Below, piece after piece: positions 1-6,611 of a stretch of DNA of 9,607 nt. Every line of letters begins with the position of its first letter. The stretch's first letter is position 1. Source of the DNA: Cyanobacteriota bacterium (lineage in GTDB: Bacteria; Cyanobacteriota; Cyanobacteriia; Leptolyngbyales; Leptolyngbyaceae). Made by a program: the position numbers and the translations under genes. The notes below the pieces were generated by a model that ran no database searches, was not told the DNA's origin, and worked only from the letters and a program-made list of their open reading frames with translations. The stretch is from positions 1 to 9,607 of the forward strand of contig JAIXVO010000389.1 of the NCBI GenBank assembly GCA_027482985.1. The letters are read 5' to 3'.

Positions 1-673
1 ACATTAGACCGACTTTATAGCCATAGCGGGCATAATTGAGAATCGCGATCGTACCAATGAAATAAGTCACCAAGCCAAACATGCCGATCACGCTCGCCCA
101 CATCAGTTTGCTGCGCTTAGCAACAGATGGCGAGGATGGATCTTTGGTCGGGCGATCGCTCCCCGGTTTTACCCACCGCCACAACTGGCGACCTGCAATC
201 ACCCCCAACACCGTCCACCAAATCACCATGCCAATCCGCGTCGGTAAGGTCGGACGCGTGAGCAATCCCAAGGGCAAATATTGGGCGGCAATCGGCACGC
301 CTAACGCACCTCGCGTCAGCCATTCCTCATTCAACGCAATCAGGCGAATCACTTCGGAAGCGCCAATGGTGACGATCGACAGATAATCTTCCCGCAAGCG
401 CAAGGTGGTGATCCCCAGGATTAAACCCAGTAATGCAGCCATTGCCCCACCGACCAACGTCGCCAGCACAATCGGTACACCCTGCAAACTGAGCAACACC
501 GTCGTGTAAGCCCCGACCGTCATAAAGGCCACATGCCCAAAGTTAATCAGCCCCGTAAACCCCCACTGCAAATTCAACCCCAGGCTAAACAACGCATAGG
601 TTGCCGTGAAAATGATTAAGCTCACGACATAGCCAGGAGACAGAATGTCCTGTAGAGAGAAGGCATCAGGCAT
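1..673 (-). CDS. Branched-chain/neutral amino acid ABC transporter permease, LivM family (3' end outside window)
   Basis: This is an inner-membrane permease of an amino acid uptake ABC transporter. It would work with a LivH-type partner permease, two ATPases and a periplasmic binding protein. Reading the minus strand from the ATG at 673 gives about 224 open codons that run off the left edge. The start is followed by a hydrophobic helix and the block GLNLQWGFTGLINFGHVAF (residues about 32-50), a signature of LivM/LivH-like permeases. The later block TLRLREDYLSIVTIGASEV (about 90-108) corresponds to the LivM 'LRLRGDYLAIVTLGF' region and favours LivM over LivH. A hydrophilic loop (KPGSDRPTKDPSSPSVAK) lies near residues 171-188, followed by another helix. 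In cyanobacteria such proteins include the Nat neutral amino acid permeases; UrtC of urea transporters is a related alternative. No partner gene is visible, so substrate is inferred from family only. No strong Shine-Dalgarno sequence precedes the ATG. Confidence 0.88.
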   Translation of the reverse strand, partial: MPDAFSLQDILSPGYVVSLIIFTATYALFSLGLNLQWGFTGLINFGHVAFMTVGAYTTVLLSLQGVPIVLATLVGGAMAALLGLILGITTLRLREDYLSIVTIGASEVIRLIALNEEWLTRGALGVPIAAQYLPLGLLTRPTLPTRIGMVIWWTVLGVIAGRQLWRWVKPGSDRPTKDPSSPSVAKRSKLMWASVIGMFGLVTYFIGTIAILNYARYGYKVGLM

Positions 674-713
674 GGCGGCAACCCGTAATACTGAACCGTA
701 TGGTATCAGGAAT

Positions 714-754
714 TGGGGGGGAGGAGGAGGGAGTGGAGGGAGTGGAGGGGGGAG
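714..754 (+). repeat. G-rich tandem repeat with canonical G-quadruplex pattern
   Basis: The plus strand has G runs at 715-721, 729-731, 738-740 and 747-752, separated by loops of 7, 6 and 6 bases. This fits the G3+N1-7 quadruplex rule. The tract contains a 9-bp unit, GGGAGTGGA, in tandem at 729-737 and 738-746, followed by another G run. It lies about 40 bp upstream of the permease start, with the G-rich strand being the template for that gene. Purine-rich short repeats of this kind are common in cyanobacterial spacers; a regulatory role is only possible. Confidence 0.7.
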
Positions 755-769
755 AAGAACAGGGAATTG

Positions 770-810
770 GTAGAGACGTTGCCGGGGGCACGTCTCGCAG
801 CGATTGGGGG
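770..810. repeat. Palindromic dispersed repeat, copy 1
   Basis: The core GAGACG(773-778)-T-TGCC-GGG-GGCA-CGTCTC(791-796) folds into a 10-bp stem with one bulged base (779) and a GGG loop. It is followed six bases later by ATTGGGGG (803-810). A second copy begins 58 bp downstream. The structure resembles the small palindromic repeats with GAGACG/CGTCTC arms found scattered in many cyanobacterial genomes. The 674-1037 spacer otherwise shows no gene; a long open frame on the minus strand across it is compositionally G/C-rich repeat. Confidence 0.75.
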
Positions 811-827
811 TCGAGCCAGGGGAATGG

Positions 828-869
828 GTAGAGACGATGCCGGGGGCACGTCTCAAAGAGGATTGGGGG
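828..869. repeat. Palindromic dispersed repeat, copy 2
   Basis: GAGACG(831-836)-A-TGCC-GGG-GGCA-CGTCTC(849-854), then ATTGGGGG at 862-869. It differs from copy 1 in the core only at the bulged base (A instead of T), so the stem itself is conserved. The flanks (GGGAAT.GGTA before, GATTGGGGG after) are also shared. Together with copy 1 this forms a tandem pair with a 58-bp period. Confidence 0.75.
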
Positions 870-1037
870 CGTGACGGAGGTACGAACAGATGTTCGGAAA
901 GACGATGCAAAAGTCGCCAAAATCTTAGTTGGGGGCGATACATCTGACCCAGGGGCGGGAATCCTAAGCAATAGAGACGACGGAGGCTGACATCTCTGGC
1001 GATCGGGCAACGGTAGCGTACTTAGAGGGATAGGGTT

Positions 1038-2021
1038 GTGCAAGCGACGAAGCAGCAGCAAATTATGGGCTTCTTTATTGAAGAAGCCAAGGAACACCTC
1101 GATACGATTGAGCAAAGCATCTTAGACCTGAAAACGACCCTGGCTGATCCGGAGCAACTGAATGAGTTGTTTCGGGCGGCGCACTCGGTGAAAGGGGGCG
1201 CAGCGATGTTGGGATTTGATAGTGTGCAACGGGTCGGACACCACTTAGAGGATTCCTTTAAGATCTTAAAAGAAAATCCCATCAAGCCCGATCGCCACCT
1301 AGAAGATCTCTTGCTGAAAGGGTTTGATGTGTTGAAGGAGTTAATTGAAGCCTTGCAGTCGCCCTATGGGTTGCAAGAATCGCAAGGAGCGCAGTTAGTC
1401 CAGGCGGCACAACCTATTTTTCAAGAACTGCAAAACTATCTGAATCAATTGCTGCAAGGCAGTGCCGCCGGGGTTTCGCAACCCGCCGTGAAGACCACAC
1501 CCAACGCTCCCGCCTTGATCAACGCAGCCTTGAAGCGAATGTTGCAACTGTTCAAGCAGGGCGATTCGGCGACCTGTCGGCAGCAGTTAGTGCAGCTTTG
1601 TACCAAAATGGCGCAACTGACCACCAGTGCAGAATGGCGTGGCTTGTTGCGGTTGGCTCAAGAAGCGATCGCGAATCCGAAACACTCCTTCCAGGTTCTC
1701 GCGCCGTTGCTGATTAAAGAACTGAAGCAGGCGGGGGATTTGCTGTCGGTGGGGCGATCGAGTGAAATTGTGCCCAGTCGTGCCCTGCAACAATTAGTCG
1801 GGGTGGTGGTGCCGCCGCCTGCCCCGATGATTCCGCCCGTTGCGCCTCAAATTCCGACCAAAGCGGCGATCGCTCCGCCAGAACCGACTCCTAGCAATAC
1901 CCGCGTCCCGCAAGTCACGATTCCGCTAGAACCGCGAGCCGCCGCGAGAGCTTTATTAGATGCGTTTAACAAGAAGCAGTTGATTGAACTGGCTGAGTTC
2001 TTGATGAAGGCGATTCAATAA
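1038..2021 (+). CDS. Histidine phosphotransfer (Hpt) domain protein, CheA P1-like, orphan
   Basis: This is a 327-aa protein whose first 110 residues form a histidine-phosphotransfer domain. The motif AAHSVKGGAAMLG carries the phospho-accepting His49, and the helix before it (GFFIEEAKEHLDTIEQS, 11-27) matches the first helix of CheA P1/Hpt domains. A second conserved-looking HHLED lies about 20 residues on. Residues about 150-245 form a second helical region of unknown family (LKRMLQLFKQGDSATCRQQL). A proline/alanine-rich linker (about 255-300) follows, then a short helical tail. No kinase, receiver or CheW domain is fused and none is encoded nearby, so its partners must be elsewhere. The predicted start is a GTG at 1038, with AGAGGGA about 8 bases upstream. 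An ATG at 1065 would start just before the first Hpt helix and is the alternative. The role is phosphorelay intermediate by family; target unknown. Confidence 0.85.
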   Translation: MQATKQQQIMGFFIEEAKEHLDTIEQSILDLKTTLADPEQLNELFRAAHSVKGGAAMLGFDSVQRVGHHLEDSFKILKENPIKPDRHLEDLLLKGFDVLKELIEALQSPYGLQESQGAQLVQAAQPIFQELQNYLNQLLQGSAAGVSQPAVKTTPNAPALINAALKRMLQLFKQGDSATCRQQLVQLCTKMAQLTTSAEWRGLLRLAQEAIANPKHSFQVLAPLLIKELKQAGDLLSVGRSSEIVPSRALQQLVGVVVPPPAPMIPPVAPQIPTKAAIAPPEPTPSNTRVPQVTIPLEPRAAARALLDAFNKKQLIELAEFLMKAIQ

Positions 2022-2082
2022 ATCGGCGCGATCGTCTCAGTTCGAATCCTTGCTCCAGGCTCACCCAACAAACGCAACAAAA

Positions 2083-2110
2083 AAAGAGGAGGCAGAGATG
2101 CTTCCTCTTT
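2083..2110 (-). terminator. Intrinsic terminator of psaC, probably bidirectional with the Hpt gene
   Basis: A 12-bp stem (2083-2094 with 2099-2110) closes a four-base loop (GAGA on the plus strand). On the minus strand the stem is followed by a run of T (complement of the A run 2079-2085), a classic terminator about 60 bases after the psaC stop. On the plus strand the pair 2091/2102 becomes a G-U wobble, so the stem is continuous there too, but the T tail is short. The Hpt gene ends at 2021, so both converging genes could use it. Confidence 0.75.
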
Positions 2111-2132
2111 GATGTATTTGAGATGTATCTGA
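2111..2132. repeat. Tandem 11-bp direct repeat in the psaC 3' region
   Basis: GATGTATTTGA (2111-2121) is followed directly by GATGTATCTGA (2122-2132), differing at one base. It sits between the psaC stop and its terminator, so it would be in the psaC 3' untranslated region on the minus strand. Function is unknown; it may be only a short duplication. Confidence 0.6.
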
Positions 2133-2169
2133 TCTAGGTTGTAAAAAAAGCGATCGCAAAAACCACTTT

Positions 2170-2457
<288 letters not shown>

Positions 2458-2506
2458 TCAGCCCGTCGATTCAACAGCAAAAGCCATCAAACCTTTGGTC
2501 ATGGCT

Positions 2507-2567
2507 AGTTTACCCCACGCCCTGAGCCACGTTTGGCAAAAGGCTGTAAAAGTTTAAACAATGTAAT
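2507..2567 (-). promoter_or_regulatory. Candidate psaC promoter with HLR1-like RpaB site
   Basis: Reading the minus strand, ATTACATTGTTTAAACTT (2550-2567) partly matches the HLR1 element bound by the response regulator RpaB in front of photosystem I genes. The first half-site fits well; the second is degenerate. A further TTTACA occurs at 2545-2550. A possible -10 (TAAACT, 2507-2512) follows, without a good -35. This would give a leader of roughly 85 bases and place the HLR1-like site at about -45 to -67. It is an inference from weak motifs. Confidence 0.3.
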
Positions 2568-2618
2568 GAAGCACAAAGACGGCATCGCCACAGCAGTCAG
2601 TTCAGAATTGCTCAATGT

Positions 2619-4037
2619 CTACTCAATGGCATCTTGCCGACCTGCCAGGAGATAAGCCATCACCTCGCCCCGCCCTTTGACCGCGATCGCGCCCCGGTCG
2701 GTAAAGGCAAACTGGTCTTGCAAGTGGGCATAGGTTGTGGCCGTCACCTGAATTTGACCGGGAATCCCATGCGACTCCATCCGACTGGCTAAATTGACAG
2801 CATCGCCCCAGAGGTCATAACTAAATTTTTTCAAGCCAATCACCCCAGCGACCACAGTGCCCGTATTAATCCCAATCCGCAGTTGAAAGGTTTCGCCGGT
2901 GTCGGTCACAAATTTCGCAATGGTGGCTTGCATGTCCAGCGCCATGTGGGCGATCGCGCTGGCATGGTCGGGGCGCGGGGTTGGCAGACCACCCACCACC
3001 ATGTAGGCATCGCCAATCGTTTTAATCTTCTCCAAGCCGTATTTTTCGGCCAGTTGGTCAAAAATTGAAAAGATATCATTGAGTTGATTGACCAGCTCTA
3101 CTGGCGGAATCCGCGACGACAATTCCGTAAACCGTACGATGTCGGCAAAGAGGATTGTGACTTCATCAAAGCGGGCGGCGATGGGGCTGAGGTCTTGTTT
3201 CAACTGAGCCGCGATCGCGGCGGGTAAAACATTCAACAATAACCGTTCTGATTTTTCCTGTTCCAGTAATAATTTAGCTTCGGTGGCCCGGCGGGTCGTA
3301 ATTTCTTGCCGCACTCGCTGAAACATCTGCGTAAAAGCGGTAATGACCTGACCCAGTTCATCTGGGCGAGTGTAATGAGCCGACTGGAACTGCGGCGCTT
3401 GTAAATCTGTGCTGAGGGCTTCTCCCGCCGCAATCAGGTCATCTCGCAGGCGCAAAATCGGCGTAATCACCAGCAGCCCAAAGGTCAACATCGTCGTCAC
3501 GGTGACAAACACGGAGATCAGCAGCACCAGTCCGGCAATCCGCCAGATAAAGTCAGACAATTCGGTGCGAATGTGCGCCACATTATGCCGCACCACCAGG
3601 CGATAGGGACTCTGGAGGGCGCTGTCTGTCCACAGGACATCATAGCGATCGCGCTCTGGTTGATAGTCCCGCATCATCGTCTGCTGCGGCTGCGGTGGCG
3701 GCTGCAAGGTTGGGGCTTCGCCAAAGGTGCCCAGGCGTTGCCCGGTGGGGGTATACAGGGCTCCACCCAGAATGATGGAGTTGGGTTGCCGCCGTTGGGC
3801 CATTTTTTCCAGGATCGCGGCGGGCGACATCTGTTGATAGTCGGGGTTGGTTAACAGGGGCACCAGCACTTCTCGCGAGACGGCTTCCACATCGTCCAGC
3901 AGCTTTTGCTGTTGGCGAAAGTAGGACGGTACCAGAATCACAATTTCAATCACGACAATGCTGGCAAAGACCCAAGTGGCCACATAGCGAGAAAGTTTGG
4001 CCTTAAACAGATCACGAGTCCGTAACTGAGTCAGCAT
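2619..4037 (-). CDS. Membrane-bound class III adenylate cyclase (HAMP-cyclase)
   Basis: It makes cAMP from ATP at the membrane. The 472-aa product from the ATG at 4037 has a membrane helix (about 20-40) and an extracytoplasmic region of about 120 residues with a PPPQPQQ stretch. A second helix follows (about 163-192), then a HAMP linker (ITPILRLRDDL to about 245), a coiled coil (about 246-280) and a class III catalytic domain (about 290-455). Metal-binding aspartates are Asp299 (ILFADIVRFTELS) and Asp343 (KTIGDAYMVVGG). The ATP-selecting pair is Lys339 (EKIKTIGD) and Asp408 (YDLWGDAVN), and the transition-state pair is Asn415 and Arg419 (NLASRM). The full set predicts an active adenylate, not guanylate, cyclase. 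The frame stays open upstream to 4196, but that extension crosses a terminator and overlaps the small gene at 4147-4287, so I reject it. No clear Shine-Dalgarno sequence is present. The ligand sensed by the outer region is unknown. Confidence 0.93.
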   Translation of the reverse strand: MLTQLRTRDLFKAKLSRYVATWVFASIVVIEIVILVPSYFRQQQKLLDDVEAVSREVLVPLLTNPDYQQMSPAAILEKMAQRRQPNSIILGGALYTPTGQRLGTFGEAPTLQPPPQPQQTMMRDYQPERDRYDVLWTDSALQSPYRLVVRHNVAHIRTELSDFIWRIAGLVLLISVFVTVTTMLTFGLLVITPILRLRDDLIAAGEALSTDLQAPQFQSAHYTRPDELGQVITAFTQMFQRVRQEITTRRATEAKLLLEQEKSERLLLNVLPAAIAAQLKQDLSPIAARFDEVTILFADIVRFTELSSRIPPVELVNQLNDIFSIFDQLAEKYGLEKIKTIGDAYMVVGGLPTPRPDHASAIAHMALDMQATIAKFVTDTGETFQLRIGINTGTVVAGVIGLKKFSYDLWGDAVNLASRMESHGIPGQIQVTATTYAHLQDQFAFTDRGAIAVKGRGEVMAYLLAGRQDAIE

Positions 4038-4063
4038 CTGGTAATTGCTACAGGAATAAAACA

Positions 4064-4091
4064 ACAGGGATACGACGAGTCGTACCCCTGT
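4064..4091 (-). terminator. Terminator between the 46-aa gene and the adenylate cyclase
   Basis: A 13-bp stem (4064-4076 with 4079-4091) has an almost closed two-base loop. The one non-Watson-Crick position (4070/4085) is an A/C mismatch in the plus-strand RNA but a G-U wobble in the minus-strand RNA. A T-rich tail (TGTTTTATT) follows on the minus strand only. This points to function on the minus strand, terminating the small gene about 55 bases after its stop and 27 bases before the cyclase ATG. Confidence 0.75.
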
Positions 4092-4146
4092 GTGAGAAAT
4101 TGTTCGGCAACAGTGAAACCTGTCACTTGACCAAGACTGGAATTCG

Positions 4147-4287
4147 TTACCCAAGCACATACGCTGTACGCAGCGCCCAAAACACCAAGGCTCCAATACT
4201 GCCCAAAATCACTACTGCCGAGACGGCGATCGCGGCTGGGCTATCGGCTCCGTCGAACTTCATGATGCCACGATTGAGATCGGACAT
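4147..4287 (-). CDS. Small single-helix membrane protein, 46 aa, unknown function
   Basis: The minus strand from the ATG at 4287 encodes 46 residues beginning MSDLNRGIMKFDGADSPAAI. A single membrane helix follows at about residues 19-39 (AIAVSAVVILGSIGALVFW), with a short tail ALRTAYVLG. AGGGGA lies about 8-12 bases upstream of the ATG, and a strong terminator follows the stop, so it has the outline of an independent small gene. The N terminus is polar and mildly acidic, with a likely N-in or N-out single-pass topology that I cannot decide. Size and layout resemble small accessory photosystem proteins of cyanobacteria (Psb35-type is one candidate), but I could not confirm homology. The tail of this coding region overlaps, in another frame, a spurious N-terminal extension of the cyclase frame. 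Confidence 0.75.
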   Translation of the reverse strand: MSDLNRGIMKFDGADSPAAIAVSAVVILGSIGALVFWALRTAYVLG

Positions 4288-4400
4288 AAGTTGTTTCCCC
4301 TAAGCAGGACAGTGTACAAGATTAATTTTAGCTATTTCATTGATAACCAGAGCTTTTCTTCCAATCTTCTTAGGATCGTGTTTGTCATCAGCAGTTGTCG

Positions 4401-4465
4401 GCAGGGCGGGTTTTGATCGGGGTGACACTTGGCGGCTCAAAGCTTGTAGCCGAACCCGCCCCTAC
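4401..4465. repeat. Palindromic dispersed repeat with GGGCGGGTT arms
   Basis: GGGCGGGTT (4404-4412) pairs perfectly with AACCCGCCC (4453-4461), and a nested stem CGGCT/AGCCG (4433-4437, 4448-4452) lies inside. On the minus strand the element begins GTAGGGGCGGGTT, a motif familiar from repeats scattered through cyanobacterial genomes. It lies between the small membrane protein gene and the hydrolase stop. It fills part of the 4288-4518 spacer, which otherwise holds only upstream sequence of the small gene, including a weak -10-like TACACT on the minus strand. Confidence 0.6.
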
Positions 4466-4518
4466 CGCAGACTGGAGGTGAATTCGGGGGGCAAAAGGGT
4501 GACTTCAAGCGAACCGAG

Positions 4519-5436
4519 TTAAGGGACTTTTGATTTTTCACTGAGCAGGGGAGTTAGGAAGGGGAGCAGTTGTGATCGCCAGAGGGCATACCCGGCCGGA
4601 CTCAGATGCAACCCGTCTGTTGTCAGGTCATCGCGCAAATTGCCCTGGGCATCAGCAAACTGTGAGTGTAAATCCAAAAAGTCTACCTTTTCTTCTTGCG
4701 CCATCAGCGCCAGCCGCTGATTCAGACGTTGAATCGAGGGGTTCGTAATCACGGGTAGTCGTTTGACCCAGAGGGGTGGCGACGTTTGAGCGGGATCATC
4801 TTTGAGCGCGGTGAGGTAGCGTTGGGTGACGCGATCGCCGCCGTGGGGCAAAATCGACTGCACCACAATTCTGGCTTGGGGATGGGCAGCTTTCAAAGAG
4901 CGCATAATTTCCCGATGATTCGCCGCCACCGTTTCATAGCGCAAGCCCCGCACCAAATCATTAATCCCAATCATCACAAAAATAATTTGGGGCTGGGTTT
5001 GGTCAAACAGTTTGACGCGGCGCAACAAGCCGTAAGAGGTTTCCCCAGAAATGCCTTGATTCAGCCAGGTTACCCCCTCCGGTAGCAGATCTGAGGGAAA
5101 CCATAAGCTGAGGGAATCACCCGCCAGGATGGAGAGTTGAGCGGGACGTTTTTGCGCCACCACTGCCGCTTCTCGCGCTAATAAATTCACCCATTGGTCA
5201 TAGGTTAACTGGTAGCGATCGCCCCCCACTGTATTCGGATCTGCTGGCGGAGGCACAGTCGCGGGGCGGGCGGGGTTGGGGATCACCTGCGCCAGTTGCG
5301 CTGACGGTTCCGCCAACGTCACTGCATTGACTTGGGAAGAGGCGGTCAGGTTGCCTCGTTGGGTGAACAACAGCGTGGTCAATAACAAGCCGCCACTGGC
5401 GACCCCTGGCCAAACTGCCCATCTCGGAAATGCCAT
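4519..5436 (-). CDS. SGNH/GDSL-family hydrolase, membrane-anchored or exported
   Basis: This is a 305-aa esterase/lipase-like hydrolase. Numbering from a TTG eight codons upstream of the chosen ATG, block I is ILAGDSLSLW with the nucleophile Ser116. Block II is LNQGISGETS (oxyanion Gly136), block III is MIGINDL (Asn167), and block V is DGLHLSPAGY with Asp282 and His285 completing the triad. All four SGNH residues are present, so it should be active. A hydrophobic segment near the N terminus (VASGGLLLTTLLFT) acts as signal peptide or anchor, followed by a proline-rich stretch (about 60-75), so the catalytic domain is probably outside the cytoplasmic membrane. I chose the ATG at 5436 over the in-frame TTG at 5460, because a promoter at 5479-5506 would leave only about a dozen bases before the TTG. 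Substrate is unknown; lipid, polysaccharide acetyl group and cell wall ester are all possible. Confidence 0.88.
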   Translation of the reverse strand: MAFPRWAVWPGVASGGLLLTTLLFTQRGNLTASSQVNAVTLAEPSAQLAQVIPNPARPATVPPPADPNTVGGDRYQLTYDQWVNLLAREAAVVAQKRPAQLSILAGDSLSLWFPSDLLPEGVTWLNQGISGETSYGLLRRVKLFDQTQPQIIFVMIGINDLVRGLRYETVAANHREIMRSLKAAHPQARIVVQSILPHGGDRVTQRYLTALKDDPAQTSPPLWVKRLPVITNPSIQRLNQRLALMAQEEKVDFLDLHSQFADAQGNLRDDLTTDGLHLSPAGYALWRSQLLPFLTPLLSEKSKVP

Positions 5437-5478
5437 AAAACGGTGTGTCGCTGGGTTCAATTCAAGACCTGAATCCAG

Positions 5479-5506
5479 ATTTTAATCCTAATTGGCGAAA
5501 GCGCAA
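5479..5506 (-). promoter_or_regulatory. Candidate promoter of the SGNH hydrolase gene
   Basis: On the minus strand TTGCGC (5501-5506) and TAAAAT (5479-5484) are separated by 16 bases, a reasonable sigma-70-type match. The expected start is near 5472, about 36 bases before the ATG at 5436. Confidence 0.45.
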
Positions 5507-5528
5507 GCGTATTGTGCTGCCTCACAAA

Positions 5529-5556
5529 AACTCCCAGCCTTAGACGGCAGGGAGTT
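5529..5556 (-). terminator. Intrinsic terminator of pdhB
   Basis: AACTCCC (5529-5535) pairs with GGGAGTT (5550-5556), and an inner GCC/GGC (5537-5539, 5546-5548) extends the stem past an A/A mismatch. On the minus strand the stem runs into five T residues. It lies about 70 bases after the pdhB stop. Outer bases TCAC/GTGA can add four more pairs past a three-base bulge. Confidence 0.65.
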
Positions 5557-5624
5557 GTGACTAGTTAAGGTGAGTTTTGATAGCTCACTCGTCTGGTTTA
5601 GAGCGATTGGGTCTAAGGCGATCG

Positions 5625-6608
5625 CTACAGCTGACCGTCCACCATTTTTTTGACGGCTTCCACAATCTGTTGCGGTTGGACAATCGTTAAGCTTTCCAGG
5701 TTGCCGTTGTAAGGGGTGGGAATGTCTTGAGAAGATAACCGGATTACAGGTGCATCAAGCTCATCAAAGTAGCGATCGTTAATGGACGCAATGATTTCCG
5801 CCCCAATCCCGCCTGTCCGCATACATTCTTCCACCACAATGACGCGATGGGTTTTGCGAATGGAGGCACTGATCGTGTCAAAGTCCAATGGCTTCAGCGA
5901 CAGCAGATCGATCACTTCGGGATCGTAGCCCTCTTTTTCTAAAGTCTTCGCCGCCTGGATCACATGGTGCCGCATCCGGGAGTAGGTGAGGATCGTGACA
6001 TCATTGCCAGGCCGGACAATTTCAGCTTTATCTAGCGGCAGATAATACTCATCATCTGGCAAATTTTCTTTCAGGTTGTAGAGCAACACATGCTCAAAAA
6101 ACAACACTGGGTTGTCATCGCGAATCGCGGACTTGAGTAAGCCCTTGGCGTTGTAAGGCGTGGAGCAGGCGACAATTTTCAAACCGGGAACAGCCTGGAA
6201 GTAGGCTTCTAGCCGTTGCGAGTGTTCAGCCCCAAGTTGGCGACCGACCCCACCAGGTCCCCGAATCACCACAGGAATTTTGAAGTTGCCGCCGGAGGTA
6301 TACCGCAACATCCCGGCATTGTTGGCAATCTGGTTGAAGGCCAGCAACAGAAAGCCCATGTTCATGCCTTCAATGATTGGCCGCAAGCCCGTCATGGCTG
6401 CCCCTACTGCCATCCCGGTAAAGCTGTTCTCGGCGATCGGGGTATCCAGTAACCGCAATTCACCATATTTCTGGTACAGATCCTTGGTGACTTTGTAGGA
6501 ACCTCCGTAGTGCCCCACATCTTCACCCATGACCAGGACGGTCGGATCTTTTGCCATTTCTTCGTCGATCGCTGCACGCAGGGCGTTGAAAAGTAGGGTT
6601 TCTGCCAT
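5625..6608 (-). CDS. pdhB: Pyruvate dehydrogenase E1 component, beta subunit
   Basis: With the alpha subunit (PdhA) and thiamine diphosphate it decarboxylates pyruvate and transfers the acetyl group to lipoyl-E2, feeding acetyl-CoA synthesis. The 327-aa length is normal for cyanobacterial and plastid E1 beta. The N-terminal [20 protein letters not shown] and [20 protein letters not shown] are typical. Glu60 in [11 protein letters not shown] is the residue expected to activate thiamine diphosphate, and [12 protein letters not shown] (His129 region) and [16 protein letters not shown] match the family. The C-terminal transketolase-C domain includes [15 protein letters not shown] and [11 protein letters not shown]. 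No frameshift or missing motif is seen. The ATG at 6608 opens the frame next to a divergent gene across a 131-bp region. No other pyruvate dehydrogenase gene is next to it, as is usual in cyanobacteria where the pdh genes are dispersed. Confidence 0.97.
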   Translation of the reverse strand: MAETLLFNALRAAIDEEMAKDPTVLVMGEDVGHYGGSYKVTKDLYQKYGELRLLDTPIAENSFTGMAVGAAMTGLRPIIEGMNMGFLLLAFNQIANNAGMLRYTSGGNFKIPVVIRGPGGVGRQLGAEHSQRLEAYFQAVPGLKIVACSTPYNAKGLLKSAIRDDNPVLFFEHVLLYNLKENLPDDEYYLPLDKAEIVRPGNDVTILTYSRMRHHVIQAAKTLEKEGYDPEVIDLLSLKPLDFDTISASIRKTHRVIVVEECMRTGGIGAEIIASINDRYFDELDAPVIRLSSQDIPTPYNGNLESLTIVQPQQIVEAVKKMVDGQL

Positions 6609-6611
6609 GTC

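Noticed and set aside
770..869. The repeat pair as a possible CRISPR array
   Set aside because: Only two units, an internal palindrome, related spacers and no cas genes; it fits a small dispersed palindromic repeat.
666..1115. A 149-codon minus-strand open frame across the permease/Hpt spacer
   Set aside because: It reads through the G-rich and palindromic repeats, is proline/serine-rich low complexity, and overlaps both neighbouring genes.
2038..2062. A GTTCGAATCC string resembling a tRNA T-loop
   Set aside because: The bases flanking TTCGAAT do not form the five-base T stem, and no acceptor or anticodon arm is present upstream.
4038..4196. N-terminal 53-residue extension of the adenylate cyclase frame
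   Set aside because: It crosses the terminator at 4064-4091 and overlaps the 46-aa gene in another frame; the ATG at 4037 starts directly before the first membrane helix.
4340..4522. A 60-codon plus-strand open frame
   Set aside because: It runs across the GGGCGGGTT palindrome and into the hydrolase stop, with no ribosome site or domain.
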